In this document: positions 1 to 14,199 of the stretch, in pieces | How positions within the stretch are numbered: position 1 is the stretch's first letter | Layout: every line of letters starts with the position of its first letter | Source of the DNA: Portunus trituberculatus | Lineage: Eukaryota > Arthropoda > Malacostraca > Decapoda > Portunidae | NCBI RefSeq assembly: GCF_017591435.1 | Contig: NC_059289.1 | Coordinates: 16,413,426 to 16,477,425 of the forward strand | Length of the DNA: 64,000 bases | Reading direction: 5' to 3' | Translations under genes and position numbers: made by a program | Notes under the pieces: model-generated | Told to the model about the DNA's origin: nothing | Databases searched by the model: none | What the model saw: the letters and a program-made list of their open reading frames with translations, nothing else

Positions 1-267
1 TCTCTGTAGACAACCAGCACTCAAGTGGGCCTTTTTTTTTTATCTTTTTCTTTTTTAACCCTTGACTGGCCCTCTTTCCTACATAAAAAAGAAAGGTGTA
101 TTCATTCTGAAGACATAATACTAAAATGCATACTAAAGTATTTAATCAATCAAATACATATATGAAATTACTGAGCTACTATGTTTTGCTTTGTTTGCCA
201 AGCTGGTGTAATGGTTTCGAGTATGATGATATATACGCTTTCTCTTCGTGTCTTTTTTTTTTTTTTT

Positions 268-305
268 ATACCATGTGGGCTTTTCATGGGAATTTATGGG
301 CTAAA
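268..305 (-). repeat. Second SINE family, 3' end fragment
   Basis: 38 bp match the 3' end of the two copies at 29.9 and 36.7 kb (TAGCCCATAAATTCCCATGA...). A poly-T/pyrimidine run on its 3' side (248-267) is what remains of the tail. The rest of the element is absent. Confidence 0.55.
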
Positions 306-1489
306 TGAAATGAATACTTTTCTCTACGGGAATAAGATGATGAACATTCATAATATCAATCTATGAAACGCGTGCTATGATTTTCACATAGCGATACCTC
401 TGTAAAGCCTGTATTAGATAGACTCTTTCACGTTGCCAGGTGACGATGTTTGCTAACTAGATAACGTCCAGGTTGATTGGTGTCTCAAGAAGAATGGATA
501 AAAACATATACAGTATAGAAAATGGTTTTGAAATAGTGTAGCATTTAATGATTTGAAACATCTGTTACGGCTGTTAAGTAATTATCTATTTACCTTATCC
601 TGACATGGATGTTATCTATTGAATGTTTGGTTTACTTATCTGTTCATTCATATACTCATTAATTAATCTATTTCTATATCTATTTTCTTCTTTTCATTCC
701 AAGGATACGTCAGAAGAAGGTAATGTCCCTTGATCACCAAAGCAAATGGCATCCTTACAGCGGCACACGGTACACGGGGCATGATTTAATGACAGGAAAC
801 ACACAGTCAGGGACGCGAGCCACCCCATCACTCCCTTCCCTGGAGCCCGGGGTGTGTTGACATCAATGTTTACTTACCACAACTGTGATAGTCCCGCCTG
901 GTCTCCCGGACACGATAATCAAAAGACCATCAGTATCACATCAAAACCCTCTTTTCTTTTTCATGGGTCGACACAACAACGTCATTTTCTCCCGTAATAT
1001 CCGGCTGGAAAAGAGGTGAATATCCTTCCCCTCCCACCTCCCTGCACCTCCCTCCTTCCCTCCCTCCCTCCCTCCCTCCCTCCCTGCTTCCCTCCCTCCC
1101 TCTCTCTCAAAACATTTGCTCCTTTTCGCAGCTAAACTTTACGCATTTTATTTACAAGGAAACTGCACGCAGGGTTGCCCAAGTTTCAGGAGCGGCCTGG
1201 ACACGAAAGGAAAGTAACTTACCTTTACCAGACACACAAAATGGAAGCCGTCCACTTCATGTCATAAATAAAGGAGCGAAAAAAGCGTACTACACGTGAA
1301 TAAATATTTGACAGGAAACGCTATACGACCATTTCGTTGAGAATGTGAAGAAAAGTGAGCGAAGCGAGGCCCGGGTTGGCTGGCGGCGTACGTGGCGCGG
1401 GGGACACACTACGAACATTACAGAGAAAAAGAGTGAAAAAAAAAAATGTAAGGCGTCATTAACGTCTATCAAATGACCAGTACTAATAA

Positions 1490-1490
<1 letters not shown>
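306..1490. other. Intergenic sequence, no gene seen
   Basis: Mixed-composition DNA with a (CCCT)n-rich pyrimidine stretch at 1030-1110. No frame with protein-like content and no recognisable repeat family. Confidence 0.5.
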
Positions 1491-1491
<1 letters not shown>

Positions 1492-1555
<64 letters not shown>

Positions 1556-1770
1556 CGCCTCATTACTTCCCCTCCCTTGCCTTCCCTCATTCTTCCTCTT
1601 CATCCCTACCCTTCCCTGCACCTCTCCCATCCCCACACTTCATTCTTCTTTCACCTCTCCCACTTTCCTGCTTCCCTCCATTCCTCCTCCTCCTCCTCCT
1701 CCTCCTCCTTCCTGCATCTTTCTCCTCCTTTCCTCCGACGATTATGGGAGACACGAGGCATGTCCTCATT

Positions 1771-1831
<61 letters not shown>

Positions 1832-1886
1832 TGTCTCAAGTATATATTTTATTTTCCTTTTTTTTACCATTTCATATTTTTTTTAC

Positions 1887-1948
<62 letters not shown>

Positions 1949-2034
1949 AGGCAAAGTCTACGTCGCATACTGAAAGATTGATGCAATAAAGGGGAACTGA
2001 TGAGAGAGACTGCCGGGCAAGGGTAACATTGCCC

Positions 2035-2071
<37 letters not shown>

Positions 2072-2160
2072 TCATGTTAACTTTCGTCCGGTCCTTTCTC
2101 ACAGTACCTCTTCTTCCTCCTCCTCCTCCTCCTCCTCCTCCTCCTCCTCCTCCTCCTCCT
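1492..2160 (+). repeat. Cluster of CT, TCC, GA and CCT microsatellites
   Basis: (CT)n at about 1492-1552 and 1778-1826, (TCC)n 1681-1711, (GA)n 1890-1946, (CT)n 2038-2067 and (CCT)n 2116-2160. The CT and GA arrays at 1778-1946 face each other 65 bp apart and could form a hairpin. Confidence 0.9.
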
Positions 2161-3554
2161 CTTCCTCTTCTTCTTCCTCCTCATCCTGCTCCTCCTGCTC
2201 CTCTTTCCCTTATCTCCTCCTGGTGGCTTCACTAATATATTCCGACCCCCAGCTGACCGATCCTTCCTTTTCCCCCTGAACGGAGAGAACATTTAGTGAA
2301 GAGCCTCGGAAAATCACCCCATAAGGGAGCAAAATGGACGGCACTTGTGAGGCGCCGTCAGCTACTATTATTACTCTCCTGCTGGGCGTTTGCTGCTGTT
2401 GTTGTTCTTTTTTTTTCCGTTTATACTTTCTTTCCTCCCTCCGATACACGTGTGCAACTGTAACTGGGGATAAAATCCTCCAGGGTTCGTATTTTGAAGC
2501 GCTCTCGACTCTCATAAGGGTTCATAAAGGCTACAAAGGTTTTTTTTTTTTTTTTTTTGGTGCTATTTGCTCATGATGATGTAAATGCTTGTCGAATTGT
2601 GACTATAGAATCATGAAGACGCTTTTGAAATCCACGATACTTTTCATTTATTTTTTTATCTTATTTTATTTTCATTTTTTTTTTTTACTTGAGACTGTTT
2701 GAAGTAGTGAAGATTAAGACGCTGGAATGTTCGAGCACGTATTTCCAAGTCTTTTTTCAGTCTGCTACAGTATCGCATGAATCACGACATTAAAAGCAGT
2801 GCCGCAACTCTCGTATAGGCAAGTCATTCAGAGCCCCAGCCTCCCTAGCGCCGCGTGTGAATTAAGGCAAGTGCACGAATAAATAACACGAACAAATGGA
2901 TAGATAAATATATAAAGCGTTGTGCGTTTGGTCCATAAATGTTGGGATGGGTCTGGAGCAACGCCGCCCGCTCCCAGTGCCGCGTGGTCCTGGCCAGCAT
3001 GAGTGGGCACCGCACAAGTTTGGCCCGCGGAGTTGACAATGTTGCCAATTAGGAGGAACTCGGAATCAGTCGGTGTGTTTCTACGAGCGTTCATTTTACA
3101 CGGCGTTAAGCCAGATTTAGTGCGAGTTTCCCAGCTGAGACGCGGACGGACAGCAGAATGAGGGAACGGAGGGAGCGCTGGGCTGGCATCGACGTGACCA
3201 TCCTCCCCACCGCCTCCCCACCTCCCTTCCTCCCCACCTACCCCCGTCCTCGCCAGCCTCTTCCTCTCCGGTGAGCGTCCTTCCCTACGTCGGGAGGAAT
3301 GGCCGAAGGGAGCGAGGTGTTCCGGCGGCCCTCGGCAAGCTAATTAATTCCCTAATGCGACAGCGCTCACCAAAGCCTTATGAACGGGGAAGGGCTCGAT
3401 TCCCAGAAGTGGATCCAGGTAATAGGGTTATTTCTGACGGGGAGGAAAGTGGGGCCGCCCGAACCACCACCCAGTTCCCCACCGCCGCCGCCGCCACCGC
3501 CCGCCAGTCAGATCGATGTGGCCTGCTGCGGGGCGCTCCGAGAGATGGTGTCTG

Positions 3555-3557
<3 letters not shown>
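2161..3557. other. Intergenic sequence with GC-richer patch
   Basis: Poly-T at 2540-2558. 3120-3550 is GC-richer than its surroundings and has (CCG)n near 3480-3500, so it could be a regulatory or 5' region of a gene not otherwise visible. I see no exon I can support. Confidence 0.35.
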
Positions 3558-3606
<49 letters not shown>

Positions 3607-3667
3607 GTAGTATGGATGACAAGTTGCAGAACTCCCATTGAAATACTAAGCTTCCGTACATAATACT

Positions 3668-3744
<77 letters not shown>

Positions 3745-3930
3745 CCTCCTCCTTCTCCTCCTCCTCTCCTTTCACCTCCCACGTTAGGACCCGAAGGTAA
3801 AGAAATTAATAGAAAGGAGGAGAGAAAAGGAAAGACTTACGTATAAAGAACTGCGCTGGAAGGAGCTTGTGTGTTTTTACCTCTCGTCGATCGCCACCAA
3901 GAAAGGAAAAAGGAAAGAAACACCATTGCT

Positions 3931-3968
<38 letters not shown>

Positions 3969-3980
3969 AAGGAATAAGCT

Positions 3981-4063
<83 letters not shown>

Positions 4064-4151
4064 ATCAATATATACACTCGCTCTAAAGAAAATAGTAATA
4101 ATACAAAAGGTTAAAAACTAAAGACTCAATATATACAAGAAATACCTTCCT

Positions 4152-4215
<64 letters not shown>
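3558..4215 (+). repeat. Alternating GA/CT/CA/GA/CT microsatellites
   Basis: (GA)n 3558-3605, (CT)n 3672-3740, (CA)n 3933-3966, (GA)n 3982-4062 and (CT)n 4155-4215, separated by short unique spacers. Adjacent GA and CT arrays are inverted repeats of each other. Confidence 0.9.
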
Positions 4216-4219
<4 letters not shown>

Positions 4220-4752
4220 TTCCCCCTACATACCTGGATATAAAAGCAGACAACCCCGGCTCACATACTGCTGGCTGCTCCCCAAGGGCTTGTCAAGGCG
4301 AGCAGGAACGGTCAATGGCTCCCTGCCCCTCCTGACAACGAGTGTAGGTGATGCGAGGTGTGCTCAAGGGTACAGAACCAACCCGGCTTTCCAAGTACTA
4401 CACGCATTGCCAGTATAGGGAATGGTGCCTTTTTCTTTCTCTCTCTTTTCTGTTATTGAAACTGTTAAAACTACAAACCTGTGCTATTTTAGTCTCTGGT
4501 GTTCTATTTTGACTATTTACATACGGTTCCCTTTTTCTCCTTCGTTTCTTTCTTTTTGTTCTGACGTTGAGGTTGTTAATCTAAGACGTGTATTGTTTGG
4601 CTCTTCGGTGTCTTGTCTTGTGTTTTCTTTCTCTCTCTTCTCTGATATTGAAACTTAAACTGAAATCTGTATTATTTATTTCTATACGGTGTCTTCTTTC
4701 TTTCCTCCTTCTCTGTTAATGAAAACGTTAAACTGCATTATTCAACACAGAA

Positions 4753-5559
<807 letters not shown>

Positions 5560-5560
<1 letters not shown>

Positions 5561-6550
5561 TCCTACTGCCTCCGCCACCACAAAAATGTTGAAACATGAC
5601 TTTTATATTTTTACTTTCTACTTTTTTTTTAAGGTACTAATATATTTGCAATGCATATGAGCCGGCTAGCAATTGTGTTGAGGTACTGCTCCAAAACTAA
5701 TATATTTCAGCTTTTTCTTTTTTCTTTCCTCTCCCCCTGCCTCCCCTGTGACTAAAAATAAAAAAAAAAAAAGCAGGCAGGTGTACCAAGTTTAGAAGAC
5801 ACTGTTTGTAATTTTTATGTTTTGCAGCGCGGGACTGGCATAACTAAGCACTGTTGTGACCTAGTACTGCTCGCGGTTAGGTCATCCCCAGCAACCTTAG
5901 TCAAACATTCATATGACCCAGTTGTTGCGATGCCTTAAATTAAGAAGAAAAAAAAAAGCTAAACTCGCACAGCAATCAACCATATTCCCTCTCTCTGTGT
6001 CTCTTTCCGCCAATACAAATCTAGATCAATAACTCTTTGTTGAAACGCCTTAGAATCAACCGATAGATCAAAGCAAAGCATCTACATATCCACCATATTC
6101 TGTTTGCCTTTCCCTGCCGACGAAGAGCGATACAGGATAAACAGGAGGTAACATTTAACGTGACAACACAAACCTACATCAAAAGAGCAGCCCGCAACTC
6201 CCCAACGGCACGCGAGACAAAGAGAGGCCAAATACCACGACCACATGTGATGCCGCCAGACCACAGACCGCTATCAAAACACAGTACGTAGCCGCCTCAG
6301 CCCTCCCTCCCTCAGCGCACCCACCACCGCCACCACCATCACAGCCGCCGCCGCCACTGTTACCGTAGCTTGGGTGTTTCAGAAGAGCCCAAGTGCTTTT
6401 CTTTCTTTATACTGCCTTTGTGGTGATAATCTTAGTTGATTCTTTGTGTTCTTTGTTTTCTTGGTCTTCCTTTTTTTTTTTATATCTCTTGCTTGTTCTT
6501 TTTCGTTTTCTTGTTTTTATCATTTGTTGTTATCTAATAGTGGTGTTATT
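5560..6550. other. Intergenic sequence, no gene seen
   Basis: Unremarkable sequence with short poly-A and poly-T runs and a (CCG/CCA)n-type patch at 6300-6360. Confidence 0.45.
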
Positions 6551-6976
<426 letters not shown>

Positions 6977-7324
6977 TAAACAGCTTTGAATTTCAGTCTC
7001 CATTAGAAGAACATGACACTTTATAATTCATGCAGTAAAATGCGAATAAACTTTTTTTTTACACAGAAATAATAAATAAATAAATAAATAAATAAAACAA
7101 TACGGTCTCCGCGAAAAACAAGTGACAGTGTTGACAACTCATTTCGCAACATAAAACAAAACAAAATTATGTTATGAAACACGTGGCTGGAAAAAAAAAT
7201 AGAATAAAATAACAAAATGAAATAATAAAAAAACAAAACAATGAAAAATACTTGTAATATAGACCAAATAACTTTTTTCTTCGTTATTTTTCATTCATCA
7301 TATTAGCATTCTGACGTATTTTAT

Positions 7325-7326
<2 letters not shown>

Positions 7327-7408
<82 letters not shown>

Positions 7409-7737
7409 CAGTAGCAGACCCTGTACTCCTCCATCTCTCCTCCTCGGGTGAGTGTCTCCATCAATATCCTGTACAGCCTCCATCTATCTAAATCTTCCCC
7501 ACCATCTGTCCTTCTCCCTCCCCATTACCACAATCAGTCCACTCCATCACGACTGCTCGCACTCCACCACACTAATTAATGGCCTGCGAGAGGAGGAGGA
7601 GGAGGAGGAGGAGGAGGAGGAAAAGAAGAAAGAAGGGGATGAAAACGAAGAAAATGTGAAGGAAAAGAAAGAAATGAGATTGAAAATGAATAACAATAAT
7701 AATGAAAGAAAACTGAAGGCAGATTATTAAACTTCCC

Positions 7738-7809
<72 letters not shown>
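7327..7809 (+). repeat. (CT)n, (GAG)n and (GA)n arrays
   Basis: (CT)n 7327-7409, (GAG)n 7592-7620 and (AG)n 7739-7809. As at 1.8 and 3.6 kb, a CT array precedes a GA array, giving an inverted pair. Confidence 0.9.
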
Positions 7810-7813
<4 letters not shown>

Positions 7814-7989
7814 TTATCCCCCCTCACTCTCCTAACACCACCTGTCCTATTAGTGTCTGTCACCTGCCTCCCCCTCTCCTTCCCCCTCTCCCCGGAGCTG
7901 TCACTGTAGGTAATATCACGCTGTCACTCCCCTTGCTTAATGACAGCGCTGTAGAGGAGCCCGAATGAGGGAATGTATTCGTCGCTGCT

Positions 7990-10240
7990 ACACTAATCAT
8001 GTCTGTTAGTGTTCTTTTTTTCTTTTCGTTCCTTTTTTTTTATTTGAATGAGGTTGTGCATTAGTTTGTCAGTGTTCTTTTGTTTATTTCCTGTATGTGT
8101 TTTAATGCTATGGTGTTATTTTCTTCTTTTTATATATTTTTTTTCCTTTTCGTTCTTTTTTTTTTTTTTTTTTTGGTTTGAATGAGGTTGTGCATTAGTT
8201 TGTCAGTGTTCTTTTGTCTATTTCCTGTATGTTTTTAATGCTTGGTGTTTTTTCTTCTTTTTATATATATTTTTTCCTTTTCGTTCTTTTTTTTTTTTGA
8301 TTAGTTTGTCAGTGTTCTTTTGTCTATTTCCTGTGTTTATTTTAAAAGAATGTGTTTTTTTCCCCTTTTCATATTTTTTCCTTCATTTTTTTTAGTTTGA
8401 ATGAGGTTGTGTATTAGTTTGTTAGTGCTATTTTGTCTATTTCCCATGAGTATGCAGTGGTATGGTGTCTTTCAACTTTTTATATGTTTCTTTTTATTTT
8501 TCCTCTTTATCATTCTTTTTTTTAGATTGAGTGAGGCAGTGTATTACTTTCCACATTACTGATCATGTTTCTTGGCGTTCTTTTCTCTATTTCCCACGTG
8601 TATTTTAATGGAATGGATGTATTTCTTCCTTTTTATTTATTTTTTCTCTCTTTTTTCTTTTATTTTGAGTTTGAGCGAGGTGGTGCATCAGTTTTCTCAC
8701 CAGTTATTCATGTTTCTCAGCGTTTTTTTTTTTTTTTTTTTTTATCAATATCCCATGTATTTGTAATGGTATTCTCTTTTTTCCTTTCAATGTTTTTTTT
8801 TTTCTTTTTCGTTTCTTTTGATTTTGAATGAGGTGGTGCATCAGTTTTCTCACCAATTATCTTGTTTGTCAGTGTTCTCTTTTCTATTTCCATGCGTATA
8901 TGATGGTGTGTCTTTTTCCTTTAATGCGTGTTTGTTTTGTTTTGTTTTTCGTTTTTTTTTCTTTTTCGTTCTTTTTTTCTGAGATCGAATGAGGTGGTGC
9001 AGTAGTTTTGTCTTGTCATCAGTTATTATGTTTGTTAGCGTTCTTTTGTCCATTTTTCACGTGTTTCTAATGTTATGGTGTCCTTTTCCTTTCAATGTGT
9101 GGTTTTCTTTTTCTTTTTCGTTCCTTTTGAGTTTGAATGAGGTGGTGTATTAGTTTCCACATCACTTATGTTTGTTATTTATCTATTTACTATTATCGTT
9201 TTTTTCTTTTCTTTTTTCTTTTTTACTATTTCCCATGTGTATTCAGTAATATGGTGTACTTCTTCATTTTGATATGTGTTTTTCCCCCCTTTTTTCGTTC
9301 CTTTTTTTTAAGTTTGAATAAGGGGGTACACTAGTTTCCATATCACTAATTATGTTCGCTAGACTTCTTTTTGTCTATTTCCCATGCATATATAACAGTA
9401 CAGTGCCTTTCCTTCAATGCGTGAGGGGTTTTTTTTTCCACTTTTCGTTCTTTTTTTTTTTTTTTTGAGTTCGAGTGAGGTGTTGCATCAGTTTTCTCAT
9501 CACTTATTTTGCTTGTTAGTGTTCTTTTGTCTATTCCCTTTGTGTACATAATGATAAGGCGCACGTTTTTTCCTTCTATTTTTTTTTTCTTTTTCTGTTC
9601 CTTTTTTTAGTTCCAGTGAGGTGATGTAACAGTTTTCACAAGCAACTATGTGTGTCTCTCTTTTTATTTCATGTTGCCCTTGGCCAGTTTTCCTCCTCTT
9701 AGGAAAAAGTAATATCCTGTTCCGTTGTTTATTTTTCATTTGTATATACGTAATGCTATGCTCTCTTTTCTTTTTAATGTGGTTTCCTTCTTCTTCTTTT
9801 TCGTTCCTTTTTTTAAGTTCGTGAGGTAATGCATTACTTTCCACATCACTCATCATGTTTGCCAGCGTTCTGTTCTCCATTCTCCATGTATACACCATGT
9901 AGTGGTATGCTCTCCTTTCCTTTTTCCAGTGTTTTTTTTTTCTTTTCCTTCTTCTTGAGTTCAATTGAGGCAATGTATCACTTTCCGCACTACCAATCAT
10001 GTATTTTAGCATTTTCTTACTTCCAACATGTCTATACCAGCATTGTGTGTCTTCTTTTTTTTTTTTTTTCTTTTTCTCTCTCTTTTGTGTGTCGGAATGA
10101 GTTTATCAGGGTAGCACCACTAATCATGTGTTGGTATTCTGTTTGACATTTGCTGCGTATAAACTCACATGGTGTCCTTTCCTTTCTTCTTTTCCACGTA
10201 TTTTGTCGAGCTCGAGGTGTGTATAATGTCTTTATGCGAC
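7990..10240 (+). repeat. T-rich tandem repeat array, ~146-bp unit, about 15 degenerate copies
   Basis: Each unit carries GTTTGAATGAGGTGGTGCAT, then TTAGTTTTCTCATCACT, TGTTTGTTAGTGTTCTTTTGT, CTATTTCCCATGTGTAT, ATGGTATGGTGTC and a long poly-T/CTTT run with TTTTCGTTC. The GAATGAGG landmark falls near 8044, 8176, 8395, 8524, 8665, 8822, 8984, 9130, 9312, 9467, 9610, 9813, 9954 and 10091 (one unit near 8299 has lost it). The plus strand is strongly T-rich throughout. The last copies are most diverged. Confidence 0.85.
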
Positions 10241-11656
10241 CGATCATTTTCTATTCACTGTTGTTGTTGTTGTTTTACGTTTTATTTCTTTTTCCCTTAT
10301 TTTTCTTCCTCAGTAACTTATTATATGTCTTGTATTTCGTTATTTTTTTCATATCTGCAGCCTTTACGTCATCTTTTCTGGGCTTACGAGTTTTTTTTTT
10401 TTTTTTTTCTTCTCCCTCTAAGACATATTCTCGGGTTTTAATTCCTTCATTGCAAGTAAAGTTTTCCATTACTACTCAAAACTTCTACAGATACTATTTT
10501 TCTACCTTGGAGCACAGAGGAGACAAGACTAAGCTCTCTCTCCATAATCTATTCTGACATCACTGTATATTCCACAATTACATACGTCATTACTCATTTT
10601 TTTTCTAGCTAGCTCTAATCAACCTAGTTTAACCTAACCGCCACGCACGAGTACAATTCCCTGACCTATAATAATGATGATAACCGCGACAGTAATGTAC
10701 GCAACAATCAAGAATATGATGTTTCCAGGACTGGCAGAGTGAGTTGTGCGTAATTTCGTGACAACGCCGTGACGTTTTCATAATGGCATGGATTAACTAC
10801 GTCAGGGCAAAGGATTCTAACGCAGAGTACCTCGTTAGCATATTATGGGAAATGGCAACAGTGTTTCCTTTTTTTTTTTTTATCTTTCTCTTCACTAAAA
10901 AAAAGTTTTAACATAAGAAGCTACGCAATATACTCTTACTTCATATAACCTTTAGCCTGTCCACTCCTAAGCTAGTAATTATTAAATGCAATAGAGAAAT
11001 TAATGCTTCATGAAGGCTGATGGGCATACACAATAACCATCAGTGTAAGCAAGTGCGCCATCACTCTTAACTGCTACTAGTACTCTCCACACGCCCTCCA
11101 GTGTTCATGAGGGAAGTCTGACCTCGGGAGATCCTTGATAACCAAACACTTCTTCCAGCCATCCACTTCGCTTCCACCTTGCCACATGAGTATTTTAGCA
11201 GACAGCAACAGAACAAACCGATGCTAGCCTGCCTTATTTCCACAACCACTGATACAGCGACAGTGTGGCGTTGCTTTCTCCCACACGAGGCACCAGCACT
11301 CACTGATAAACCCTTTCACTGCGACACGAAACAGTTAACAGCACCAGAAGCAATGCGTTAAATCTAATGAGCATCTACAAGAAAGAAATATATGAACGAA
11401 AAAAATGGAGTTTCTTCCCAATTCAAAGAATGGCTGTGGCTGCAGAATTAGCAAAGATGTCTCAGAGTGAATGGTAATAAGGGAAAGATGAACCAAGTGG
11501 CATTCAGAAGGTTAACACTACAAAATGAAGCAAAAAATCCGCATCCCAATCACTTCAGAACACAATGACCTGTATTCTGAAACGCTTTATTCTTGTTCTT
11601 CCACGTGGACTAATTTGAAAGGAGACAGTCATGATATTTTTTCGGGTTCCCATTAA
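10241..11656. other. Intergenic sequence, no gene seen
   Basis: Poly-T and CTTT runs to 10420, then unique sequence. No protein-like frame, RNA gene or repeat family recognised. Confidence 0.45.
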
Positions 11657-11862
11657 CACCCTAAGTTCCATGACGCGTTTCCATATTCCTTCTGCTTACT
11701 ATTTAGTGATTTTATACAGCTTTAGGAACCTATCTGAAGGATTAAGATAGTGAAGACTGTGACCGTTAATCTTCTGATCTCCATAGATCTTTCCTAATGT
11801 CGATAAAATAGTCCAATGATACACAAATCTCAAGGTAAAAATGTGTCCTAGTATTGTAAGGG
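11657..11862. mobile_element. ~206-bp MITE flanked by TTAA (copy 2, more diverged)
   Basis: It aligns along its length with 14200-14407, including ATTTAGTGATTTTATACAGCTT and CTCCATAGATC. TTAA precedes it at 11653-11656; the right flank has decayed to TTAT (11863-11866). Confidence 0.6.
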
Positions 11863-12294
11863 TTATAGACGCAGGATCCTTGTTAAACTATCAATGGAAT
11901 CGTGGAAACAACTTTGACGACCTCGAACAACGCCAGTGATAATGATAAGTCGAACAAGGAAATTAGTACAGTCACTGCCTCTTGTCTTCCCATCGACCTC
12001 TCTGACCTCATCCAAATATTTTTAACACGAACAGAATGACTTTTATCAATTACATTTCCTATACCATTAGCATCATCCATACGCTTTCATCTTATTTTTT
12101 ACCCTGTCACATACGAATTTTTTCTTCTTTTTACTCTTTTTCACCCACTTTCCACAGGCTGATCTGCTGGTCTCTCCGCTAAATACTTCCGGCTTAAACA
12201 TGAGAGAGTTAGGTGAAAAATAAGTTACTAATTAGACTTGGAAAATGTACGAGACAGTTAATCAGTCACGTTCCGACGCTTATCGAGGCCACGG

Positions 12295-13173
12295 AGCTCA
12301 AGGGAAAGGATGAGCGTGAGCGTGAAAATGGGAGAAGGCAGAATGGGTACAAGAAAGAAAATGGGAGAGAAAATGGGTACGAGAGAAAGAAAATGAGAAG
12401 AGAAATAGTAGGAGAAAGAGAAAATGGAAGGGAGAATGGATAGAAGGGAAAGAAATTTAGAAGAGAAATGGAAGGAGAGAGAGACAATGAAAAGGAGAAT
12501 AAGAAAAATGCTATGAAAGGGAAAATTGGAGGGAAGAATGGATAGGAGAAAGAAAATAGGAGGAGGATAGGTAGGAAAAAGAAAATGGAAGGGAGAAAAG
12601 GTAAGAGAGAGAAAATAGAATGGGGAATGAGTGGGAGAGGAAAAATGGAAAAAGAGAAAAGGAAAGAGGGAAAAAATGAGAGGGAATTATAAGTAAGAGA
12701 GAGGGAAAATGAATAAATTAATATATGAATAAATAAATAAATGAACAAGCGGAAGGTAAACACAGAGAAAGAATGAAAGACTGCATAAATGATTAAACAA
12801 ATGAATAAATACGTAAAAGAAAGGAGAATGGTAAAGAAAATGAATGAATGAATGAATGAATGAATGAATGAATGAATGAATGAACACAACAAAAGGAAAA
12901 TAAATTAAAAGTACAATGCAAAGCCTAAAAAAAGAAGTTTATCTGTGGAACAAGCAAAAGAAAAAAAGAAAACATTTATAAATAAACAAATAAAACAAGA
13001 AAAGAATAATGAAATGAAGGTTAGCAGACAGAAAAAGAATGAAATAAACAAACAAACAAGTAAAAAAATACACAAATATAGTCAAAGAAATAAGAAAAAT
13101 GGCTAAAGCTAAAACAAAAATAATAATAATATGCTAATATAATAAATAACAATAAGCAAATAAAAAAAAAGCT

Positions 13174-13240
<67 letters not shown>
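12295..13240 (+). repeat. Purine-rich degenerate repeat block ending in (GAAT)n and (GA)n
   Basis: 12295-12720 is an almost pure purine tract built from variants of GAAAATGGGAGA. 12715-13170 is AT/A-rich with AAAT/AAAC words, and 12840-12883 is a clean (GAAT)n. 13178-13240 is (GA)n. Long open frames on the minus strand here (poly-Phe/Ser/Leu) are by-products. Confidence 0.7.
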
Positions 13241-13243
<3 letters not shown>

Positions 13244-13676
13244 TCAATGCGCATCCAATCTGGGGGGGGGTGTTCATGGGTGTTGGCAACCTCACACAGA
13301 TGGCGGGCGTAAAGGTAATGATGTGCTTAATTACCCGCTGTCGGAAGTTAACGGCGCCAGACTGAGAAAGAGAGATACAATGCGCTTTAAATCTCTCCAG
13401 TGTTGGAAGTGTTAACAGCGCCAGACTTAGCGACGGTAAAATAGTGCCTGATTATGCGGTCACAAGACGTTGATCTGCACCCACTCTCGTTCCTGACTTA
13501 AGTACGCTACCCCGCCCTACTCCGTCCAGCCCAGCCCCGCCCCGCCTCTCCTCGCCCTTCCCCACTTCTTTCCAACATGTTCAGCAGGACAGGAATGTGG
13601 GGGTCGGAGGAGTAAAGGACATGAGAAGCGTGTATGAAAGTTATGAAAATCAGTGATAAAAAACTGATGGTAAAAA

Positions 13677-13680
<4 letters not shown>

Positions 13681-13715
<35 letters not shown>

Positions 13716-13742
13716 CATTACTATTATCATTATTATTGTTAT

Positions 13743-13794
<52 letters not shown>

Positions 13795-13822
13795 TGCTGT
13801 TGTTGTTGTTGTTGTTGTTGTA

Positions 13823-13866
<44 letters not shown>

Positions 13867-13900
13867 CATTATTATTATTATTATTATCATCATCATCATC
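13681..13900 (+). repeat. Compound microsatellite (CT)n-(TAG)n-(TTG)n-(ATT)n-(ATC)n
   Basis: (CT)n 13681-13712, mixed ATT/ATC, (TAG)n 13746-13795, (TTG)n 13799-13820, then (ATT)n and (ATC)n to about 13900. The order TAG then TTG repeats that of the 6.55-6.98 kb array. Confidence 0.88.
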
Positions 13901-14199
13901 ATCATTTTACTCTTGTCAGGGAAGCACACGACGTAAGAGTTCAACAAATAAACAAGCGATTGTAAGTGTAAAAGCATAAAAACAAAGACACAGCGACCAG
14001 TCAGTCAGAAACGCGAGCGGCGTTGAAACAAGGGATTAACTTCAAATACTGCGCTGTGGAAGTGTTGCGTAGTACAGCCTTTGAACCTGCAGCAAAAAAA
14101 TGAAGGGTGTTTAATTATCCGAAACTGATTAACTGAGCAGATTCGACAAGGAAGAAACACTACTACTTCCTCCGTGGATGAAGCACAAGGTCGCATTAA

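Noticed and set aside
1473..1949. 158-codon open frame of Leu/Ser and Arg/Glu repeats, and similar long frames over CT, GA, GT, TA and TAG arrays
   Set aside because: Translation of microsatellites in all frames; no non-repeat protein content.
9500..10012. 170-codon Lys/Glu-rich minus-strand frame
   Set aside because: Falls within the ~146-bp tandem array and shares the array's repeated words (LKKGTEKE, KRTLTN types).
7990..10240. CRISPR-like array of regular repeats
   Set aside because: Units are ~146 bp, diverged throughout and lack conserved repeat plus unique spacer structure; the host is a eukaryote.
12266..12892. 208-codon minus-strand frame (Phe/Ser/Leu-rich)
   Set aside because: Reverse strand of a purine-rich repeat block; low-complexity text only.
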